Source: Moraxellaceae bacterium
GTDB lineage: Bacteria; Pseudomonadota; Gammaproteobacteria; Pseudomonadales; Ketobacteraceae
Assembly: GCA_002402125.1 (NCBI GenBank)
Contig: NVVG01000075.1
Span: 1 to 11,162 of the forward strand
Direction of reading: 5' to 3'
Length of the DNA: 11,162 nucleotides
Under the pieces are notes generated by a model. That model had not been told where the DNA came from. It searched no databases and saw nothing but the letters and a program-made list of their open reading frames with translations. A program made the translations under genes and the position numbers. Shown one piece after another: positions 6,931 to 11,162 of this stretch (positions within the stretch are counted from its first letter, which is position 1; the number at the start of each line of letters is the position of its first letter).

Positions 6931-7974
6931 ATGGAATCATTCCTACGTCATTCTCTTAAACATTCTCGCTTAATATTACTAGCGGTAAGCGTTTTCGCCT
7001 TGTCAGGCTGTAGTGGACTAATTTACAAAGTTGCAGGCAAAACTACCGCAATCTATGGCCAGGGCGTCATGATGCCGTACCTGATGACGACAGACGACAC
7101 CGCTATCGCCTGTGTCGCAGGAGAGTCATTGACCCCGTTAATGCTATCGTTTAACCAATTCACTAGCGACATCGATCAACTCGCGGTATTAACCCATATG
7201 GTTGGCGGCGTCTGCGCAGATCACTTAGCCAATGAAGCCCACCTGGATTATTTACGCCTCGCACGCGACCAACGCATTTCATCGGCTCAAGATGCTCGAA
7301 TTCAAGCCAAACGATTTCATGCTTTAGCGGCAAAACGTCAATACAAAGGCTATAAGGCTCTCGTACGATCTTTTGGTGAAATCGGCGAGTCATGCCCGAA
7401 TTTTGCCAGTGAAGCCGAGCAGTTTGTCTGGATAATCGGTGTTGCCACGTCATTACAGGCAGTATTAAGTGATACGTTAGGTGGAATGGAAGCTGGCGTA
7501 CCGAAAAATATTGCCCCTAAAGCTATGCGAGCGGCGGCTTGTTTAGACAACGAAAAAGGCAATCGCCTCTGGTGGGGGTTACCCAAATCAATCAATGCTG
7601 TACTTGCCTCAATAATACCCGGCGCTGCCACAGAAGGTATTGACCCATGGCAAGAAATGAACATTGCAGCACAAATCGGCGAGCACGAAGGTGTTCGTAT
7701 GTCACAGGCATTAATGGCCATTGCAGCAAACAATGCCTCCAATACCGAACTATTAAAAGACACCATCCGCGCCCACGCAGCCTCACTTAAAAAGATCGCG
7801 CCAAACCGGGAGTATTATTTAGTTGATGTTATGGCGACCGACATGATCACCATGTTATCAGACACTCTGTGGACTGAGGCCGTAGGTCACAGAACACCTC
7901 ATGGTGGATTAGGGTCTTTCTGGGATGACAAGTCAGACGAACCTGCTCTCGATATCAACATGGACGACTTATAA
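6931..7974 (+). CDS. Lipoprotein resembling TRAP transporter T-component (TatT)
   Basis: This 347-residue secreted lipoprotein has a basic start, a hydrophobic helix (about 14-24) and the lipobox LSGC, placing the lipidated Cys at residue 27. Ser at +2 suggests sorting to the outer membrane. The mature part is predicted to be almost all helical, with repeated amphipathic segments such as LTPLMLSFNQ, YLRLARDQR, FHALAAKRQYKGYKALVR and GLPKSINAVL. This fits the TPR-like fold of the TRAP T-component first described in Treponema pallidum (TatT), which partners a periplasmic binding protein. The N-terminal segment, GCSGL plus a DD-containing stretch and a long helix, also matches that family's pattern, but similarity by eye is remote. 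The strongest support is position: it sits directly before a solute-binding protein and a TRAP-like permease. AAGGA at 6918-6922 is a good ribosome binding site eight bases before the ATG. The tail is acidic (DEPALDINMDDL). The lipoprotein call is sure; the TatT role is moderately so. Confidence 0.65.
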   Translation: MESFLRHSLKHSRLILLAVSVFALSGCSGLIYKVAGKTTAIYGQGVMMPYLMTTDDTAIACVAGESLTPLMLSFNQFTSDIDQLAVLTHMVGGVCADHLANEAHLDYLRLARDQRISSAQDARIQAKRFHALAAKRQYKGYKALVRSFGEIGESCPNFASEAEQFVWIIGVATSLQAVLSDTLGGMEAGVPKNIAPKAMRAAACLDNEKGNRLWWGLPKSINAVLASIIPGAATEGIDPWQEMNIAAQIGEHEGVRMSQALMAIAANNASNTELLKDTIRAHAASLKKIAPNREYYLVDVMATDMITMLSDTLWTEAVGHRTPHGGLGSFWDDKSDEPALDINMDDL

Positions 7975-8007
7975 ATCCCATCAACAAATAGACGTTTATG
8001 CTTTAGC

Positions 8008-8034
8008 GGGTCGTTCGTCGAAAAACACCGACCC
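8008..8034. repeat. Small inverted repeat between lipoprotein and binding-protein genes
   Basis: GGGTCG at 8008-8013 is complementary to CGACCC at 8029-8034, with a 15-nt loop. The stem is short and no T-run follows, so it is not a convincing terminator. It may weakly separate the lipoprotein transcript from the next gene or may be chance. Confidence 0.3.
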
Positions 8035-8050
8035 ACATCGTCATAATAAT

Positions 8051-8110
8051 AGAACTACATATTAGAACTACATATTAGAACTACATATTAGAACTACATA
8101 TTAGAACTAC
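8051..8110. repeat. 13-bp tandem repeat, 4.6 copies, in the leader of the binding-protein gene
   Basis: AGAACTACATATT is repeated perfectly four times (8051-8063, 8064-8076, 8077-8089, 8090-8102), followed by the first eight bases of a fifth copy (8103-8110). The array ends exactly at the AGGA ribosome binding site (8111-8114) of the gene starting at 8122. Each unit carries CATATT, a weak -10-like hexamer. Perfect identity suggests recent or ongoing copy-number change by slippage. Changes would alter the 5' leader or promoter spacing without touching the coding frame. Confidence 0.9.
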
Positions 8111-8114
8111 AGGA
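8111..8114 (+). promoter_or_regulatory. Ribosome binding site of the solute-binding protein gene
   Basis: AGGA stands seven bases before the ATG at 8122 and directly abuts the 13-bp tandem repeat, so repeat changes would leave this site and its spacing intact. It supports the chosen start, which also gives a complete signal peptide. Confidence 0.7.
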
Positions 8115-8121
8115 TAACACT

Positions 8122-9141
8122 ATGATATCTATTCTTAAGAAAATGCTTATACCAGTAATGCTAGGTGTTGCGATGTTGTCGGCACCACTAGCCAACGCCG
8201 CCCTAGAAAAACGCAACTTTTGTGTTTTTGACCTCATCGGTAAACAAGGTGACGTATTTAGCATGATGCAAGACTATCGCCTTGAAGCGATGAAATGGGG
8301 TGTAGACCTTGATCTCAAAGCCTACACCGACGAGAAAATATTGTACGAAAACCTAAAATCAGGTAAATGTGACGCAGCAGCACTAACGGGAATTCGCGGA
8401 AGAAATTTCAACTCGTTTACCGGCACACTGGATTCGATCGGTTCCATACCAACCTACAATCACATGAAGCAAACATTAAAACTTCTCATGTCACCTAGAA
8501 TGGCCAAGTACATGAAGAACGGTGATTACGAAGTTGCCGGTGTTGTGCCCGGTGGGGCGATTTACTTCTTTACCAATGATCGGACAATTACCTCAGTAGA
8601 GAAAATGGCCGGCAAGAAATTTGCGGTATTGGACTTTGATAAATCCCAGCCGGTACTGATCGCGTCCGTTGGCATGTCACCCGTTAACGCTACCATCGCA
8701 ACCCTCGGCCCAATGTTCAACAACGGTTCGGTAGATATCATTGCAATGCCAGCGTTAGCCTATGAGCCATTAGAGCTCTACAAAGGTTTAGGGGAAAATG
8801 GCGGTATCGGCGACTTTGCGATTGCCCAACTGACCCTTCAGATGTTTATTCGACATGATCGCTTCCCTAAAGGGTTTGGCCAGAGCTCACGTACCTATTC
8901 TTTCTCTCAGTTCGATACCGCCATCGAACTTATCGATAAAAGCACTAAGAGCATCAAGTCTTCTTACTGGATCAAAGTTCCTGAGAAAGATAAAGCCGGG
9001 TATAACGAATTGATGCGACAAGCACGCATCAAACTTCGCGACCTGGATATCTATAACGGCAAAATGCTCAAGTTTCTTGCACGCGTTCGCTGCAAACTTG
9101 ATCCTGCCGCAACCGAGTGCTCAGCACCAGATAGAGAATAA
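8122..9141 (+). CDS. Periplasmic solute-binding protein, TRAP-associated (AdeT-like)
   Basis: This 339-residue protein begins with a clear Sec signal peptide: Lys-Lys at 6-7, a hydrophobic core at about 9-20, and probable cleavage after ANA at residue 26. The mature protein follows a DctP-like two-lobe plan: an early strand (NFCVFDLIG), a helix with DYRLEAMKWG, the segment ALTGIRGRNF, a hinge-like GGAIYFFTND, then SVEKMAGKKFAVLD and SVDIIAMPALAYEP where DctP proteins have their ligand-gripping segments. It best matches the putative solute-binding protein family whose Acinetobacter members were named AdeT and described as efflux components. Four cysteines (34, 83, 324, 333) could form two disulfides in the periplasm. 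The position, after a TatT-like lipoprotein and before a TRAP-like permease, argues for an uptake role. At the segment GKKFAV (164-169) the basic residue common in DctP proteins is Ala168, so the ligand may not be a simple carboxylate. The substrate is unknown. Confidence 0.75.
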   Translation: MISILKKMLIPVMLGVAMLSAPLANAALEKRNFCVFDLIGKQGDVFSMMQDYRLEAMKWGVDLDLKAYTDEKILYENLKSGKCDAAALTGIRGRNFNSFTGTLDSIGSIPTYNHMKQTLKLLMSPRMAKYMKNGDYEVAGVVPGGAIYFFTNDRTITSVEKMAGKKFAVLDFDKSQPVLIASVGMSPVNATIATLGPMFNNGSVDIIAMPALAYEPLELYKGLGENGGIGDFAIAQLTLQMFIRHDRFPKGFGQSSRTYSFSQFDTAIELIDKSTKSIKSSYWIKVPEKDKAGYNELMRQARIKLRDLDIYNGKMLKFLARVRCKLDPAATECSAPDRE

Positions 9142-9160
9142 AATAATCATCCGTATCAAT

Positions 9161-9187
9161 AAAAAAGCAGGCCTAGCCTGCTTTTTT
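9161..9187 (+). terminator. Intrinsic terminator between binding protein and permease genes
   Basis: AAAAAAGCAGGC (9161-9172), loop CTA, GCCTGCTTTTTT (9176-9187) give a perfect 12-bp stem with a GC core and six T residues, starting 20 bases after the stop at 9141. It should end most transcripts from the binding-protein gene, leaving the permease to read-through or to its own promoter in the 65 bases that follow. The A-run on the 5' side means it could also work in the other direction. Confidence 0.9.
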
Positions 9188-9252
9188 ATTGAACCTATTA
9201 CACCCCTCCCCCAGGTAGCAATCGGCTAGCAAAAATAACGATTAGGTAAATC

Positions 9253-11162
9253 ATGACTTCCTTTATACCGCAACGCTCCTTTAGAGAATGGTTCTCTTCC
9301 TTACCGGTGATGATTATGTTGGTCGGGGTATTATTCCTTAATACCGCTGAAATGGGTTATTCCCAACTTCTCCAGCTAGGCGAACACCTCTGGCAAGACT
9401 ATTACCTGTTGCGCGGTGACATTCCCACACCAAGCTGCGACCCTGACGCCGATATAGAACAAGCCATCCAAAAACTCATCATCCAACAACAAGCCGAAAG
9501 TGATGATGAATTTGGTGACATGTTCGGGGATGACGAGGTTGACACAGATCCCAACAACGATGCACTGCGCCAATCGGTAACGGGGCAACTAGCGCTGTGT
9601 AAACGCAATCATGCTGTCGCCAAAGTGAACCAAGCCCGGGTTAACGACAGTGTCCGTGCATTTCGAGAAATCGACTATTTTATGCTTAAGCTCTCCGCTT
9701 TTAGCCTCAACAACCAGCGCCCCATTCTTGCCCTGCTGATATTTATTTGTGCGATAACCGCCACCCTAACCTACCACCACATCGGCTTGCGCCCGATGAT
9801 GTCGGCACTTGATCATAAGGTCGGGGCTAGTGCACAGTTTATTGCCAACATCACTCTTAGCTACTCTGCCTACGTATACCTCTCCAACGGCTATAGTAGC
9901 GATATTGAGATGCTCTACCCGCAGATTCGCTGGGCTTACATGGTGGGTTTTGGCTCATTAACCTTAATTTCGATATATCAGTTTTTTAACATCCCCAGCG
10001 ATGCCGAACAAGGCGGCAGCATTGGCAAGGCTTTTTTATCCATTCCACTGTATTGCTACATGGCATTTGGCGCCGCAAACTTTTTCATATTCAATGAACA
10101 TAACCCGCAAGGCACCATTCTCTATATTGATAAGCTGATGGATATGGCCAGCATATTCACCAAAATTGGACTCTATATTTGGATCGGCATGATGCTGAAA
10201 CAAACCTTTATCGGCGAACTAGCCTTTCGCATATTCAAACCTTGGAAGCTCCCGCCAGAATTACTCGCCTTTGTCGCCGTACTAGTAATGGCCGTACCAA
10301 CCGCATACACCGGAGCCTCTGGGGTAATCATCATTGCGATGGGCGCAGTAGTCTATAGCGAACTGCGTCGAGCAGGTGCCCGTCGACAGTTAGCACTAGC
10401 GGCAACCGCCATGTCCGGCAGCCTAGGTGTAGTATTACGCCCATGCCTACTCGTGGTGCTGATTGCGGCATTAAATAAAGAGGTCACCACCGACCAAATG
10501 TTCGGCTGGGGTGTCAAAGTTTTCCTACTGTCTTCCTTTATGTTCTTTGTCATCTCGCTTATCGCAAAACAAGGCCCATTAAAAATAGCCCCGATCAAAC
10601 AAGCCTTAATCCCGAGTCTATTTGCCTTTATACCGTTACTTCCCTATGCCCTAGTATTCGTACTCACTGCCATGTTCTACGCCATTGTGATGGACGCGTA
10701 CCTAGATGAATTTTCAGCACCCACCATTTTACCGATCATTGTGTTGTTGATGCTGATTTACGAGAAAGTACTTTCCACACCCTACAGAAATGCTTTCTCT
10801 AAATACTTTCCTGATATTTACCTAAAATCCTATGGCGAGACCCTTGAGCATGACGATGACTATCACGATATCGAACGTGAAGAGTCCCTAGAAGCCTCAG
10901 TGAGAACCGCCACCACCAACAGCATCGTTCACATCGGCGCCCTGCTGTTATTAATGAGCCTATCAATGACCGCTGGCGGTGTTATCGAAGACTCAAATAT
11001 CATTCAGGGTTTCTCGGAAAACACCGAACTCTTTGGCAGTGTGTGGCAAACCACTGCCATGTTAGTAATTGCCCTCATCATCATCGGCATGTGTATGGAT
11101 CCTTTTGGCGCGGTTGTATTGGTGTCAGGAACCATTGCCCAAGTGGCCTACCAACATGGCAT
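9253..11162 (+). CDS. TRAP-type permease, fused DctQ-like and DctM-like subunits (partial, 3' end missing)
   Basis: The frame is open from the ATG at 9253 to the window edge, 636 codons with no stop. TTAGGTAA at 9242-9249 provides the ribosome binding site. Residues about 17-34 form a first membrane helix, followed by a long acidic segment (about 57-110) with Cys62 and Cys116. Further helices lie at about 157-175, 225-247, 258-280 and 300-318. This N-terminal part would stand for the small DctQ-type subunit. From about residue 336 the large DctM-type subunit is recognisable: VPTAYTGASGVIIIAMGAVV (348-367), a helix with LALAATAMSGSLGVVLRP (380-397), TTDQMFGWGVKVFL (413-426), and the second-half motif IGMCMDPFGAVVLVSGTI (611-628). 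A charged, acidic stretch (about 528-556) separates the halves of the large subunit. TRAP permeases drive solute uptake with a sodium or proton gradient using a periplasmic binding protein, here presumably the upstream one. The last part of the second transport repeat lies outside the window. Confidence 0.8.
   Translation, partial: MTSFIPQRSFREWFSSLPVMIMLVGVLFLNTAEMGYSQLLQLGEHLWQDYYLLRGDIPTPSCDPDADIEQAIQKLIIQQQAESDDEFGDMFGDDEVDTDPNNDALRQSVTGQLALCKRNHAVAKVNQARVNDSVRAFREIDYFMLKLSAFSLNNQRPILALLIFICAITATLTYHHIGLRPMMSALDHKVGASAQFIANITLSYSAYVYLSNGYSSDIEMLYPQIRWAYMVGFGSLTLISIYQFFNIPSDAEQGGSIGKAFLSIPLYCYMAFGAANFFIFNEHNPQGTILYIDKLMDMASIFTKIGLYIWIGMMLKQTFIGELAFRIFKPWKLPPELLAFVAVLVMAVPTAYTGASGVIIIAMGAVVYSELRRAGARRQLALAATAMSGSLGVVLRPCLLVVLIAALNKEVTTDQMFGWGVKVFLLSSFMFFVISLIAKQGPLKIAPIKQALIPSLFAFIPLLPYALVFVLTAMFYAIVMDAYLDEFSAPTILPIIVLLMLIYEKVLSTPYRNAFSKYFPDIYLKSYGETLEHDDDYHDIEREESLEASVRTATTNSIVHIGALLLLMSLSMTAGGVIEDSNIIQGFSENTELFGSVWQTTAMLVIALIIIGMCMDPFGAVVLVSGTIAQVAYQHG

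Noticed and set aside
8051..8110. AT-rich 13-mers as replication-origin or plasmid iterons
   Set aside because: There are no DnaA boxes, replication genes or AT-rich unwinding region around them, and they abut a ribosome binding site, so a leader or promoter repeat is the better reading.
8122..9141. Naming the gene adeT as an aminoglycoside efflux component
   Set aside because: It has a cleavable signal peptide, a two-lobe binding-protein layout and a TRAP-like neighbour, and nothing resembling an RND pump subunit.
9376..9608. Two overlapping - strand open frames opposite the permease start
   Set aside because: The + strand frame here is continuous with 636 codons of a membrane transporter and has a ribosome binding site. 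The antisense frames are shadows.

Overview
The window comes from the chromosome of a Gram-negative bacterium, most likely a marine or aquatic gammaproteobacterium. The basis is moderate GC by eye, an outer-membrane-type lipoprotein, LPS-style glycosyltransferases, a full-length DinG and a TRAP transporter cluster. I cannot name the genus. There are eight genes: seven complete or nearly so, plus a TRAP permease that runs off the right end. I see no rRNA, tRNA, CRISPR array or insertion sequence.

Left part (1-4347, + strand): after the end of a small unrecognised ORF comes an intergenic stretch with a long inverted repeat and a perfect 16-bp tandem repeat. It leads into a tight three-gene operon: a PAP2 phosphatase fused to a GtrA domain, a GT9 (heptosyltransferase-type) glycosyltransferase, and a GT39/ArnT-type membrane glycosyltransferase. 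Together they suggest cell-envelope glycan modification that uses a polyprenyl-phosphate carrier. PAP2 would recycle the carrier, GtrA would move a lipid-linked sugar across the membrane, GT9 would act in the cytoplasm and GT39 on the periplasmic side. A perfect intrinsic-terminator structure lies inside the first codons of the GT39 gene, just past the GT9 stop, so expression of the last gene may be coupled to translation.

Middle (4348-6930): a degenerate palindromic repeat sits between convergent genes. It is followed on the - strand by dinG, an iron-sulfur DNA helicase. A 357-bp divergent intergenic region then holds weak promoter candidates, a small hairpin and possibly a decayed ORF.

Right part (6931-11162, + strand): a TRAP-transporter-like cluster consists of a lipoprotein resembling the TRAP T-component (TatT), a periplasmic solute-binding protein of the type often misnamed AdeT, and a large permease that appears to fuse the small (DctQ-like) and large (DctM-like) subunits. 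The binding-protein gene is preceded by 4.6 copies of a 13-bp tandem repeat abutting its ribosome binding site. It is followed by a textbook intrinsic terminator before the permease. This arrangement would give much binding protein and little permease. The substrate cannot be read from the sequence.
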